Assembly: GCA_001312325.1 (NCBI GenBank)
Contig: BBDJ01000007.1
Location: forward strand, 1 to 64,000
Direction of reading: 5' to 3'
Length of the DNA: 64,000 bases
Source: Lysinibacillus pakistanensis
GTDB lineage: Bacteria; Bacillota; Bacilli; Bacillales_A; Planococcaceae
Made by a program: the position numbers and the translations under genes. Shown piece by piece: positions 8,518 through 17,575 of the stretch (position 1 is its first letter; each line of letters starts with the position of its first letter). The notes below the pieces were generated by a model that saw only the letters and a program-made list of their open reading frames with translations, did not search any database and was not told the origin of the DNA.

Positions 8518-8701
8518 GCAAGTAGCGGATCGCATCAACAAACTCATAAGTGAGTATGAGTTCCCGCTTCCAGTCCTACAAGACGTACAAAAGCGATTAA
8601 GTGACAGCGATTGCCCACATTATGCTTTACAACAACTTAGATACTTAGAAAATAACGTACATGCTGGTATTGCTGTCAAAAGAGGCGGTGGTCTTAAATG
8701 A
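8504..8701 (+). CDS. DUF6877-like small phage protein
   Basis: 65 residues from GTG 8504 with GGGAGG upstream. The pattern ISEYEFPLPVLQDVQKRL and LQQLRYLEN resembles DUF6877 proteins of Firmicute phages; this is from memory. Role unknown. Confidence 0.6.
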   Translation: MITNEQVADRINKLISEYEFPLPVLQDVQKRLSDSDCPHYALQQLRYLENNVHAGIAVKRGGGLK

Positions 8702-8935
8702 GACGAAAAAAATGGCATTTTAATTGATATTCCTAGCACGAGAAAGCAGGAAACAAATTCAGTCATTAAAAAGCCTGAATATGGTCAATACAATGTGTTT
8801 GTAACGATGTTCAAACGTGAAGATGGTCATAATGTATGGACGATGGTACCGAAGGCACATCCGGACTTTAAAAAGCTGATACAGGCTGGTTACAAGGTGA
8901 CTGAAACTTGGGATAAGAGAGGGGAAGTTAAATGA
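8698..8935 (+). CDS. Hypothetical protein upstream of ssb
   Basis: About 78 residues after repair of a 7-A run at 8708. It overlaps the preceding stop codon and the ssb start (ATGA at 8932), forming a coupled cluster. The body (FVTMFKREDGHNVWTMVPK) is not a family I recognise. Confidence 0.6.
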
Positions 8936-9549
8936 TTAATCGTACTGTTTTAGTTGGTCGGCTTACTAAAGACCCTGAACTACGCTACACACCAAACGGA
9001 ATTGCTTCATGTCGCTTCACAGTTGCAGTCAATCGCACATTTGCAAATGAACATGGAGAACGCGATGCTGATTTTATTAGCTGTGTAGCATGGCGTAAAC
9101 AGGCTGAAAATCTAGCAAACTATCAACGTAAAGGCGCATTAATTGGTGTAGAGGGACGTATCCAAACAGGTAGCTATGAGGGGCAAAATGGTCAAAGGGT
9201 GTATACCACTGACGTTGTAGCGGATAGCATCCAATTTTTAGAGCCACGTAGTAATACTGGTGGAGCTCAGAGCAATCAGCCATATTATCAAAATCAACCA
9301 AATGCACATCAGCCACAGCAACAACAGCCTCAATATAGCGGACAAGCATACGGAAATAATCAACCATCGTACGGTGGGGGTCAGCCACAACCATCGTTTG
9401 TCGGGTCACAAGGTTCATTTGGTGGGGATGCAGCTTATCAGCAAAATCAGCCTCCTATGAATCAGCCGAATTACACTCGAGTAGATGAAGATCCATTCGC
9501 TAACAGTAGAGGACCTATTGAGGTATCTGAGGATGATTTACCATTCTGA
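8932..9549 (+). CDS. ssb: Single-stranded DNA-binding protein
   Basis: 205 residues. The OB-fold domain covers residues 1-105 (MINRTVLVGRLTKDPELRYT; FISCVAWRKQAENLA). A long Gln/Asn/Gly-rich linker leads to the acidic tip EDDLPF, the conserved partner-binding end of bacterial SSBs. The frame is unbroken. Next to RecU and downstream of ERF it serves phage replication and recombination. Confidence 0.97.
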   Translation: MINRTVLVGRLTKDPELRYTPNGIASCRFTVAVNRTFANEHGERDADFISCVAWRKQAENLANYQRKGALIGVEGRIQTGSYEGQNGQRVYTTDVVADSIQFLEPRSNTGGAQSNQPYYQNQPNAHQPQQQQPQYSGQAYGNNQPSYGGGQPQPSFVGSQGSFGGDAAYQQNQPPMNQPNYTRVDEDPFANSRGPIEVSEDDLPF

Positions 9550-9571
9550 CGAGTGATAAAGGGGAAAGATT

Positions 9572-9760
9572 ATGAATCGCTGTAAAAGATGTAACAGACC
9601 TTTAAAAAGTGGTGAATCCATAGTACGACAATATGGGTTCACTTGCTGGCAACGGCATTTGGATGACCTCGAGGAGGAATTTTTGAAAAATCAGCTCACC
9701 ATATATGACCTGTTAGAAGCGGAAAATCAAGAAGAAATGGGGACACAGGATGTTTCATAA
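9572..9760 (+). CDS. DUF6011-like zinc-binding small protein
   Basis: 62 residues with CKRC at residues 4-7 and a later TCW, consistent with a short zinc finger: 'MNRCKRCNRPLKSGESI...G.TCWQRH' is the usual DUF6011 pattern. Overlaps recU by 11 bp. Role unknown. Confidence 0.7.
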   Translation: MNRCKRCNRPLKSGESIVRQYGFTCWQRHLDDLEEEFLKNQLTIYDLLEAENQEEMGTQDVS

Positions 9761-10295
9761 TCAATCAACTAAACAGCGTGCGAAATCAGTAACACATGCT
9801 AACCGCGGCAAGTTTTTAGAGCGTGTCATTGATATGGCCAATACAAAATATCGTAACGCAGGATTAGCAGATATTCGTAAAATACCGACACCTATCCAAG
9901 TGACAAAGGATAAAGGCCAACAAGTTGAGGGAAGAAAGGAAAAGCCTGAATGGGTGGATTATGCAGGTGTATGTAATGGGCGAGCGGTAGTATTTGACGC
10001 AAAGGAAACGAAAGGCAAAAGTTTTCCGCTTCAAAATTTACATGAGCATCAATATGAACTGCTCCGCTCCTGGTACGAGAAGGGGGCTATATCCTTCTTA
10101 CTCGTTTATTTCAAAGAGCTGGACAAATACTATCGCTTGCCATTCCCACCACTTCAAGCAGCTTGGTTAGGAGCAAAAAGAGGGGAACGAAAATCGATTC
10201 CACTTGTAACGTTTGAAGAAAGTGCAAGTGAAGTCACATCCATGGATGGGTATACATTGCATTATTTATTGCCATTTATCGAAAGTAGGTGGTAA
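9750..10295 (+). CDS. recU: RecU-type Holliday junction resolvase
   Basis: 181 residues, near the family's usual length. The nuclease core shows NRGKFLERVI, then VDYAG and VVFDAKET with the Asp/Glu/Lys metal site of the RecU/PD-(D/E)XK fold, and FPLQNLHEHQ. It resolves four-way junctions made by ERF-driven annealing or replication. The frame is unbroken. Confidence 0.92.
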   Translation: MFHNQSTKQRAKSVTHANRGKFLERVIDMANTKYRNAGLADIRKIPTPIQVTKDKGQQVEGRKEKPEWVDYAGVCNGRAVVFDAKETKGKSFPLQNLHEHQYELLRSWYEKGAISFLLVYFKELDKYYRLPFPPLQAAWLGAKRGERKSIPLVTFEESASEVTSMDGYTLHYLLPFIESRW

Positions 10296-10297
10296 GA

Positions 10298-11058
10298 ATG
10301 CTCCAAGGAAAATGTGTTGATGCAGGTGCTTCTACCAATTTGAAAGTGGGGGAGGTATATTACCTTTTCCCACATGGTGGATTGGCTTATAACGTAAGCA
10401 GATTTCCTCACAGTGGCTCTCACTTTGGCACCTACCAAAAGAGCCGCTTTAACTTAGTAGAGGCTGCTATGGAAGTACCAGTACAAATACCAAGCAAATA
10501 CCTAGCTCGTGTCGTTAAGATGCCCTCGCATTTTTACAGGATTGGCGAAGAATATATCATCACAGATTCCAAAGCAAACGGCTATTACAGTGTTTTTTTA
10601 ACAAGTCGTCCGAATCATGGTCCAGTTGGTTCGTATAGGTCGAATTATTTTGAGATCATTGAGCCTTATGAAGTAACAGAAGCGGCTGTGACGAAAGATA
10701 AATCGGATACAGTACATGCTTCTCAGAATGTTTTTGAGATTGGTGACATCATAGAAATTATAGATGAATCGCTTATAAGACGTATACATTATGAAAATGG
10801 TAAACAGGCAACTGTGATAGATAACTTTTATGGTTGTATATCAATTCAACTAAACGAGCAGCCAGTAGATAAAAAGGTCATAGGCAGCGTGCTTTTAGTA
10901 GGCGATGAACTACAGTCGATTAAAAAGGTTATATCAAAACCTGTATTAAAAGAAGCGGATATGGCGAACGATACGCCAAAAATGGTTCAAAAAAAAGGCA
11001 GAAACGGTGAACGCATCTGTCAAAAAAACAAAAATATGAGCAGTTAAGTTTATTTTAG
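10298..11058 (+). CDS. Hypothetical phage protein with repeated beta modules
   Basis: About 253 residues after repair of an 8-A run (near 10989) and a 7-A run (near 11022). ATG 10298 follows AGGTGG. Two similar N-terminal halves (GKCVDAGASTNLKVGEVYYL and ARVVKMPSHFYRIGEEYII) suggest duplicated SH3-like beta domains. The repaired end reads YEQLSLF, a common phage-protein terminus. No function known. Confidence 0.65.
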
Positions 11059-11071
11059 GAGGATGCAAATA

Positions 11072-11288
11072 GTGAAAAAAATTACCTTTTGCAGAGCATT
11101 TAACAAACGAAGAACATCGATACTTATTAGAAACTTATGCAGCACATAACAGTAGCATGGGGCTGAGTGAGCGTGGCAAGTATACATTATCGAACATGGT
11201 GAAAGTAGAACGAGGAGATAATTGTTTGCATGTTTATTACGACAACGGTGATTGGTGGCATTATACGCCAAATCGAAAGTGGTTTTAG
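11072..11288 (+). CDS. Hypothetical small phage protein
   Basis: About 72 residues from GTG 11072 (AGGAGG 9 bases upstream) after removing one A from the 7-A run near 11075. The C-terminus ends NGDWWHYTPNRKWF, rich in aromatic residues. No family recognised. Confidence 0.6.
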
Positions 11289-11318
11289 ATAAAAATGTCG
11301 AGGAAATGAGGTGGAATT

Positions 11319-11582
11319 TTGAAAGTATCAGAAATGCTTCCTCCAGAACAGCAAACTCAATATATCTTACTAGAGCAAACAGATAAGAACTACGAGAAAC
11401 TTTATGGTTGGAAACCAGGCACTATATTAAAAAGAATTTCAATTTGGTATGGGTCCAACGGTCTTGGTCGTCATTTAAAACAAGCCTATTTTGTTCCTGC
11501 AAATTCTGATAGCAAAAATTATCAAATCGCTTGGAACGACCATGTAAAAGAAATAACAGGTCAATTGGAGTTAGATATTTGA
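11319..11582 (+). CDS. Hypothetical small phage protein
   Basis: 87 residues from TTG 11319 preceded by GAGGTGG. Unbroken frame. The segment GWKPGTILKRISIWYGSNG is compact and beta-rich. No family recognised. Confidence 0.55.
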   Translation: MKVSEMLPPEQQTQYILLEQTDKNYEKLYGWKPGTILKRISIWYGSNGLGRHLKQAYFVPANSDSKNYQIAWNDHVKEITGQLELDI

Positions 11583-11614
11583 ACAATTTTGTGCAGCAAC
11601 AAGAGGTGATGATT

Positions 11615-12374
11615 TTGGGATTTAACATGCTTGATTTATGTTCAGGTATTGGCGGAATTTCTTTAGCTGCTGAATGGGCTGGGATAAAAACAGTTGCTCA
11701 CTGTGATATAGAGGATTTTTGCCAAAAGGTTCTTAAAAAAACATTGGCCAAATACACAATTATTTTCAGATATAAAATCAATAACAAAACAATCATTAAT
11801 GGAAAGGGGTATAGATGTTGATTCAATTAGAGTTGTTGCCGCAGGATACCCTTGCCAGCCTTACTCACTTGCAGGAGATCAACAAGGAGAAGAGGACGAA
11901 CGATATTTATGGGATGAAGTGTTCAGAGTCATTAAAGAAGTCGAAGCTGATTGGTTTGTTGGAGAAAACGTATTCGGACACGTTAACAACGGACTATCAG
12001 ACGTTATCAACGATTTGGAATCTGAAAACTACGAAGTCGAATGTATCGTATTACCGGCTCAAGCCGTTGGCGCGCCACATCAAAGAGACCGTGTCTTTAT
12101 CATTGCTAGGAACACCTGCAGCAAGTCAAGCGTACAAAAAGATTCGGCCGTTAGCACCTTCAGAAGCCAGTGGCAAGCATGGCAAAGTTTTACCTGGGAG
12201 CATTGGAGAAAAGTTTCCGAGTTACATTGGTCAGTACCCGAACCCGGCATTTGTAGAATGGATGATGGGGTTTCCAGAGAATTGGACAAAAGTAGATTGA
12301 TAGCTTTAGGGAATGCGGTTGTTCCTCAACAAATTTATCCGATTTTCGAGGCAATTGTTAAGTTTAATAGTTAA
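11615..12374 (+). CDS. DNA (cytosine-5)-methyltransferase, phage orphan
   Basis: About 253 residues after repair of a 7-A run (11735-11741). Motif I is DLCSGIGGISLAA, motif IV GYPCQPYS with the catalytic Cys, motif VI GENV, motif VIII HQRDRVFIIA, motif X ALGNAVVPQQ. I chose TTG 11615, 6 bases after GAGGTG. No restriction endonuclease lies nearby, so it is an orphan enzyme, probably for protection from host restriction. Its last 65 codons overlap a second frame that also reads like a C5-methyltransferase segment. Target sequence unknown. Confidence 0.88.
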
Positions 12375-12391
12375 TCCAAGGGGGTGACAAG

Positions 12392-13378
12392 TTGGAACTA
12401 AATAAAATCTATCAAGGCATTGTCTTGAAGTACTTAAAACGCTACCCAATGAAAGTATAAATACAGCGGTCACAAGTCCTCCTTACTGGGGGCTACGTGA
12501 CTATGGTGTGGAGGGCCAAATAGGTCTTGAAAATTCAGTGGAAGAGTATGTATCTGCTCTTGTAGATGTGTTTAGAGAAATAAAACGGATCCTGAAAGAT
12601 GATGGAACAGTTTGGCTAAATCTTGGTGATGCATACGCAGGTAGTGGAAAAGGGCGTAATGCAGATGGCAAAGGCAATCCAGGTAAAAACCACATGCAAA
12701 GTAATGGTCAGTTTGATGGGATTGTTAAAATATCAAAAAAATGTAGATGGGTTAAAGCCAAAAGATTTAATAGGGTTGCCTTGGCGAGTAGCATTCGCTT
12801 TACAAGCTGATGGTTGGTACTTAAGACAGGACATTATTTGGAATAAGCCAAACCCGATGCCCGAAAGTGTTACTGATCGACCAACTAAATCACATGAATA
12901 TATTTTTCTATTAAGTAAGCAGCCTAAGTATTATTACGATCATGAGGCAATAAAGGAACCAGCAGTATATGGCACTTTAGATGTTAGAGGCTCACAAGGA
13001 GCATTCGGACAACCTCAAAAAGCAAGGCGTACTGATAAGCCTAGAGGCTCCTTTGATGGCAAGTATGGTAACGAGGCTTTTAGAGCAATTCGGGATAAGC
13101 GTAATAAACGTTCTGTATGGACAGTCACAACAAAACCATTAAAAGAGGCTCATTTTGCTACGTTTCCAGAAGATTTAATAGAACCTTGTATATTAGCAGG
13201 ATGTCCATTAGATGGAGTTGTAATGGATCCATTCTTTGGTTCAGGAACAACAGGATTAGTTTCACTAAAACATGGTCGTAATTTTATTGGAATAGAGCTT
13301 AATCCTGAATATATAAAAATTGCCGAAAGACGATTAAGTAAAGTGCAGCTGGAGCTAATTCATGAATTAGGTTGCTGA
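12392..13378 (+). CDS. DNA methyltransferase, N4-C/N6-A class (beta type)
   Basis: About 328 residues after repair. The order is motif IV (SPPYW) near the N-terminus, then motif I (DPFFGSGTTG) near the C-terminus, the beta-class arrangement. Two breaks: one A is missing near 12417 (expected QGNCLEVL), and a 7-A run near 12735 has one too many. TTG 12392 follows AAGGGGG. It lies 17 bp after the C5 enzyme; together they probably mask phage DNA from host restriction. Confidence 0.85.
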
Positions 13379-13432
13379 ACATTTTGAGTAAACAAACAAG
13401 GTTGGCCTAAGGTGTTAAATTACAAATAAAAA

Positions 13433-13453
13433 ATCACACTCAGGGAGTATGAT
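13433..13453. terminator. Bidirectional terminator between convergent genes
   Basis: ATCACACTC/GAGTATGAT hairpin with A-rich sequence on the left (T run on the minus strand) and ATTT on the right. It sits between the methyltransferase and the leftward membrane-protein gene. Confidence 0.55.
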
Positions 13454-13534
13454 TATTTAAGTTCTAGAATAAACGACCAAATTATAATATTACCAAAAAG
13501 TTGAGTTGTAGTAGATGTCAAATAAAGTGAAATT

Positions 13535-13801
13535 TTAACAAAAAAAGCTTTTGAATACTATGCTTATCTTCTTTAAGCTCCAAAAATAAAAACCGAGGAG
13601 CATTGTCGAAAAACTCATACCCAACATATAAAATCCTAAAATAGTAAGAGAAGTACTTTCAAAAACGAAATTAAAAGTGAGTATTTGACCTGTTACTAAA
13701 GCAATTATCGCTGTGATTATAGTAACGATATTACTAATGATTCCAAGTTTTTCGGTGCTATCAGCTTTATTATATTTTGTGATGATTTCTTTAATATCCA
13801 T
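13535..13801 (-). CDS. Small membrane protein on the opposite strand (possible cargo gene)
   Basis: 88 residues with two predicted membrane segments (IISNIVTIITAIIALVTG and SLTILGFYMLGMSFSTMLLGFYFW). AGAGGA precedes the ATG. It is the only leftward gene inside the rightward early/late block, which suggests separate expression in the lysogen. It could act in superinfection exclusion, but nothing shows that directly. Confidence 0.6.
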   Translation of the reverse strand: MDIKEIITKYNKADSTEKLGIISNIVTIITAIIALVTGQILTFNFVFESTSLTILGFYMLGMSFSTMLLGFYFWSLKKISIVFKSFFC

Positions 13802-13940
13802 AATGTTCCTCTGTTTGATAAATATTTAATAATTTATTATAGGTTTATTTTCCCATTAAAATCAAGTTGTTTTGAAATAGTAATTTAAAAGGTAAGTGCA
13901 AACGAACAAAATTGTTCAGTAAAATGAAAGGTGATTAGAA

Positions 13941-14267
13941 ATGGATATTAAAGAAGCAAAAGAAATAATTAGAGCTGGATTTGCCTGGGCGAATTGGACC
14001 GATGAACAGAAAGCAGCTTTTAAAATAGCTTATGAGTGTATGGAGAAAGTCGAAGCTTTAGAAGGCAATCAAGAGCAGCTAGGGAAGCTAGAAAAACATC
14101 CATATGTACGCATAATAAGTTTCTTAGAACAAAGGAACTATTCTTACTCCGTTACAGATGTTTTGAATGGTTATCAACTAAAAGAAAGTGGTTGTTACAT
14201 CAGCCACACAATGAAAGACTGTGTAAAGAATTTAGAGTCGGAAATTAAAGAGTTGTTGGAACAGTAG
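13941..14267 (+). CDS. Hypothetical phage protein
   Basis: 108 residues behind AAAGGTG, unbroken. Mostly helical (IIRAGFAWANWTDEQKAAFK). Its first five codons are identical to those of the divergent gene at 13801 (both start MDIKE, same 15 bases). No family recognised. Confidence 0.6.
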   Translation: MDIKEAKEIIRAGFAWANWTDEQKAAFKIAYECMEKVEALEGNQEQLGKLEKHPYVRIISFLEQRNYSYSVTDVLNGYQLKESGCYISHTMKDCVKNLESEIKELLEQ

Positions 14268-14309
14268 TTACTGCACAATTTGAGTAAATTGTACAGGAGG
14301 TGTTTTACA

Positions 14310-14534
14310 GTGCTTATTAGTGAAGGTGAACTATATACAGATAGTCATAGCGTAGGACCATTTAAAGTGTACCTGGCGCTTGAAGATGCAAAATATGTTG
14401 ATCATATAGTTAAAGTAATTGATCTTGTTTCAGATACTAAAGTGTTTCTAAAGAGCAAAACTGTGAGTAAATTCGAAGGCAATTTAGATAGGGAATTAAT
14501 AGACGTTGCAAAGAAATATAATTACACAATATGA
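14310..14534 (+). CDS. Hypothetical small phage protein
   Basis: 74 residues from GTG 14310, 9 bases after AGGAGG. A longer TTG-initiated form from 14280 lacks a ribosome-binding site. A strong hairpin follows at once. No family recognised. Confidence 0.5.
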   Translation: MLISEGELYTDSHSVGPFKVYLALEDAKYVDHIVKVIDLVSDTKVFLKSKTVSKFEGNLDRELIDVAKKYNYTI

Positions 14535-14540
14535 AAAAAA

Positions 14541-14568
14541 AGCTGTAGTGTGTGACGACACTACAGCT
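14541..14568. terminator. Perfect 10-bp hairpin after the early operon
   Basis: AGCTGTAGTG/CACTACAGCT with an 8-base loop. An A run precedes it, giving a strong T-tailed terminator on the minus strand. On the plus strand it would pause or attenuate transcription. Confidence 0.6.
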
Positions 14569-14635
14569 CTAAATTGGTTCCTGCCCTTTTTTTAAGTTCA
14601 GTCAGATAATTGATTATATCATAGGGGGCAAAACT

Positions 14636-15181
14636 ATGACACAACAAACAACAGTATTAACTACAGAGCAAATTGAGGTTATTGCAAAAGCAGCTGCAGT
14701 TGTAGCAATTGAACAGTATAAACAAGAATCTCAAATACAAGAAAAACAAAGGCATGACCGCAGATTACGTAATATAAAGCTGTTGTTGCGTAATTATCGT
14801 AATTTCGTAAATCATGCAGCAGATGTACAAAACGACATAGTTAAACTAGATCGTAAACTCGCATTAAACGAATTAGACACAGATGATTTTGCAATAGAAG
14901 CGGTAAAACGTTCTAAAAAGCGCACGTTAACTTTAATCAAATTCATTGATCGCATGCTTAATGTATATAAAGAGATGTGTGATGAAACAGCGTCAGAAGA
15001 AGAGGCCAGACGATATAATACAATTTATCATCTATACCTTTCACCTGAGAAAAAAACTCATGCTGAAATTAGTGAAATTCAGTTTTTAACCGAAAGAACA
15101 GTTTACAATGACGCAAAGAAAGCCTATGAGGACTTGACAGTACTGATTTTCGGGGTAGATGGTCTACGCTTTCAACAATGA
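14636..15181 (+). CDS. Late-gene transcription regulator (ArpU/RinA-like)
   Basis: 181 residues, unbroken, with GGGGG upstream. The N-terminus is helical (IAKAAAVVAIEQYKQE). The C-terminal 55 residues look like a sigma region 4-type HTH (HAEISEIQFLTERTVYNDAKK). Position at the end of the early genes, before a 400-bp non-coding region and the packaging genes, is where ArpU/RinA-type late activators lie. Family name given on pattern and place, not on a database match. Confidence 0.6.
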   Translation: MTQQTTVLTTEQIEVIAKAAAVVAIEQYKQESQIQEKQRHDRRLRNIKLLLRNYRNFVNHAADVQNDIVKLDRKLALNELDTDDFAIEAVKRSKKRTLTLIKFIDRMLNVYKEMCDETASEEEARRYNTIYHLYLSPEKKTHAEISEIQFLTERTVYNDAKKAYEDLTVLIFGVDGLRFQQ

Positions 15182-15598
15182 TATGTCATTTCAAAAACAC
15201 TTCATTTTATTTTCATTACTAACAAAGTATGATGATATTGTAAGACTAATGTGTATATCTGCAAATGGAGGAAATTAGTTTTCTCTACTGAAAGGAGTGA
15301 TTTTTATGTGAATGTCACCTTCTTTTTTTAATTAGTCAAACTAACTGCTAAAAGTGCACGGAAATGCACTAAAAAAATTAAAACACAATTCTGCCTTACT
15401 ATAATAAATACTTACAGCTCTTTTATGTGAGAAAATGAGCTGTGTCTCGACAATTAAATATTTTTATCATGTAGAGCCTTACACCTAGCACGGTAAGGCT
15501 TTTTCTTTTGCTTTGAAAAGCATGCATTGACCAGAATAGCTTCCTCCTTATTCAATTTCGGTGCTTGCTTTTGAGAGTTTATGAAAGGAAGTTGCCAT
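15182..15598 (+). other. Non-coding late-control region with three hairpins
   Basis: No convincing gene. Hairpins lie at 15353-15370 (AGTGCA/TGCACT) and 15414-15443 (ACAGCTCTTTT/AAAAtGAGCTGT); a terminator follows at 15475. A TATAAT at 15400-15405 has only a weak -35. An RBS-like AAAGGAG at 15292 is followed by ATG-TGA. This is the likely place for a late promoter and perhaps a small RNA. Confidence 0.5.
15475..15504 (+). terminator. Rho-independent terminator in the late-control region
   Basis: AGCCTTAC (15475-15482) pairs with GTAAGGCT (15493-15500), followed by TTTTC. It would end any transcript coming from the early region or a small RNA from 15405 onward. Confidence 0.75.
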
Positions 15599-16129
15599 AT
15601 GAAGATAAAAAATATACCTGTAGAAAAAATCAATCCAGCGCCATATAACCCGAGGGAAGAACTTAAACCTGGTGATACAGAATATGAAAAGTTAGTAAGA
15701 TCAATTAAAGAATTTGGTTATATTGACCCTCTCATTTGGAATGAACGAACTGGAAACCTTGTCGGTGGTCATCAAAGATTTAATGTACTTTTGGCAGAGG
15801 GATATACTGAGCTGGAAGTATCAGTTGTAGATTTTTCTGAGGAAAAAGAAAAGTTTGCTAACCTAGCCCTTAATAAAGTAAGTGGTAAATGGGATGAGGA
15901 AAAACTTGCTGATCTTTTGGCGGAACTTGAAGGAAGTGAATTAAATCTCGGGAGCGGTTTTGACCAAAAAGAGATTGAATCATTAATCAAACAATTTACT
16001 GAACAGGATGACGAAATGAAGGAATTTTTCAATCAAGAACTAGCTTTAGAAACATTTGCAGAGGATAATTTTGAGTGTAAATGTCCTAAGTGTGGTTTTG
16101 TATTTGATCCTAAGGAGAATAATCAATGA
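15599..16129 (+). CDS. ParB/Srx-fold nuclease-domain protein with zinc ribbon
   Basis: 176 residues. The ParB N-terminal-like domain covers about residues 1-95 (INPAPYNPRE; GGHQRFNVL). The C-terminus carries CKCPKCGF, a zinc knuckle. It has no HTH, so it is not a true partition protein. ATG 15599 follows AAGGAAG; the upstream in-frame ATG at 15581 lacks one. Its stop overlaps the C5-methyltransferase start by 4 bp, so the two proteins are probably made together and work on DNA. Confidence 0.85.
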   Translation: MKIKNIPVEKINPAPYNPREELKPGDTEYEKLVRSIKEFGYIDPLIWNERTGNLVGGHQRFNVLLAEGYTELEVSVVDFSEEKEKFANLALNKVSGKWDEEKLADLLAELEGSELNLGSGFDQKEIESLIKQFTEQDDEMKEFFNQELALETFAEDNFECKCPKCGFVFDPKENNQ

Positions 16130-17153
16130 ATGAGTGGAATTGGTCATTAAGTGATTTGAAAAATGTTGAGAAAAACAATCTCAAAGTGTTTAGTTGTTTT
16201 TCATGCGGTGGCGGTTCAACTATGGGATATAAAATGGCTGGGTATGATGTGATTGGTAATGTTGAAATCGACCCAGAAATGATGGAGATATACAAAAATA
16301 ATCACAATCCTAAATACTCTTTTTTGATGGGTGTACAGCAATTTAAACATATTCCAAACAAAGAGTTGCCAGAAGAATTATTTAATATCGACATTCTAGA
16401 CGGCTCACCACCTTGTAGTGTTTTTTTCTACAGCTGGAAAAAGAGAATCGAAATGGGGCGCAGCACATCATTTTCGAGAAGGGCAAGCTAAACAACATCT
16501 TGATGATTTATTCTTTGATTTTCTTGATGTAGCAGCGAAGTTACAACCAAAAGTTATAATTGCTGAAAATGTAAAAGGGATGATTATAGGGCAAGCAAAA
16601 GGTTTTGTAACTCTTTTAATGAAAGCCTTTGAGGATATTGGTTACACTCTACAAATTTTCTTACTGAACAGTGCCACTATGGGCGTTCCTCAACGCCGTG
16701 AGCGAGTTTTTTTTATCGCACATCGAAAAGACTTAAAACTACCAAAACTTGCAATGTCGTTCAACGAAAGACCTATCTTATATAAGGAAATTCGTTCAGG
16801 TAGAGGAAAGCCACTTAATCAAACGACTACAACTTTTAAGCGGTGGTTAAAAAGACGCCCTATTGATAACAACATAGGTGACATTACTAAACGGACTGAG
16901 GGAAAAGATAGTTCATTTAATACAATCCTTGTCAAAGACAACAAAGTTCCATATACATTAGCCAGTAACTCACAGTTCATCAGATATGATGAACCTTTTT
17001 TTATTAGCGAGACAGATGTTATTCGAATTCAAAGTTTTCCTTATGATTATGATTTCGGAAATACTGATACACAATATGTATGCGGCATGAGCGTTCCGCC
17101 AGTTATGATGAAAAAAAATAGCAGAACAAGTTTTCCTTCAATGGTTGAAATAA
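16126..17153 (+). CDS. Second DNA (cytosine-5)-methyltransferase
   Basis: About 342 residues after repair of a 7-T run (near 16426) and an 8-A run (17111-17118). Motif I FSCGGGSTMGYKMAGYDVIG, motif IV SPPCS with catalytic Cys, motif VI AENV, motif VIII GVPQRRERVFFIA, motif X VCGMSVPPVM. It differs from the enzyme at 11615, so probably has a different target. Coupled to the ParB-fold gene; followed by a terminator. Confidence 0.9.
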
Positions 17154-17160
17154 AAAAAGA

Positions 17161-17250
17161 GAGGTGCGCTAACACCTCCCTGAAGTATGTGCCGAATATC
17201 GGCAGAGATAGCGTTACACCGTGCACGGTTTTTTTCTCAATGCGCTATCT
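17161..17250 (+). other. Compact cluster of perfect hairpins
   Basis: GAGGTG/CACCTC (17161-17166, 17173-17178), TGCCGA/TCGGCA (17190-17195, 17199-17204) and AGATAGCG/CGCTATCT (17206-17213, 17243-17250). The last stem encloses the terminator at 17218-17235, so the two structures compete or nest. It could be a regulated terminator before the packaging genes. Confidence 0.5.
17218..17235 (+). terminator. Terminator after the ParB/methyltransferase pair
   Basis: The 12-bp palindrome ACCGTGCACGGT runs directly into seven T. Confidence 0.7.
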
Positions 17251-17285
17251 CACTTTCATTATAGATGAGAGGTCGGTATGAGGCA

Positions 17286-17528
17286 ATGAAAAACAGAACA
17301 AATGTTCCTTTGGGAAATGAAGAGAATTCACTTTTATTACTGCAGCATGAAATAGAAGTAGTAGAAAATATAAACGAGTCTAAGGAGAAGTACCGAAAAA
17401 TTGTTCAAGCTGGTATAGCTCAATGGATTAAGGATTTCAGAAGCGGTCACATCAAAATAAATACTGTTGATGATCTAAAGAAGCTAATCGAGCTTGACAT
17501 CAACTTGTTAAAAGATGAGGAATTATGA
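17286..17528 (+). CDS. Hypothetical protein before terminase
   Basis: 80 residues from ATG 17286 (AGAGGTCGG upstream); an in-frame ATG at 17265 has no ribosome-binding site. Helical throughout (EIEVVENINESKEKYRKIVQ). No family recognised. Confidence 0.55.
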   Translation: MKNRTNVPLGNEENSLLLLQHEIEVVENINESKEKYRKIVQAGIAQWIKDFRSGHIKINTVDDLKKLIELDINLLKDEEL

Positions 17529-17575
17529 AAACAAACACAACTTAATGGAAGTGCTGGAGGTGGTGTTTATGACAG

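Noticed and set aside
9077..9460. ORFs in other frames over ssb
   Set aside because: They arise from the Gln/Asn-rich linker of SSB, which is open in several frames.
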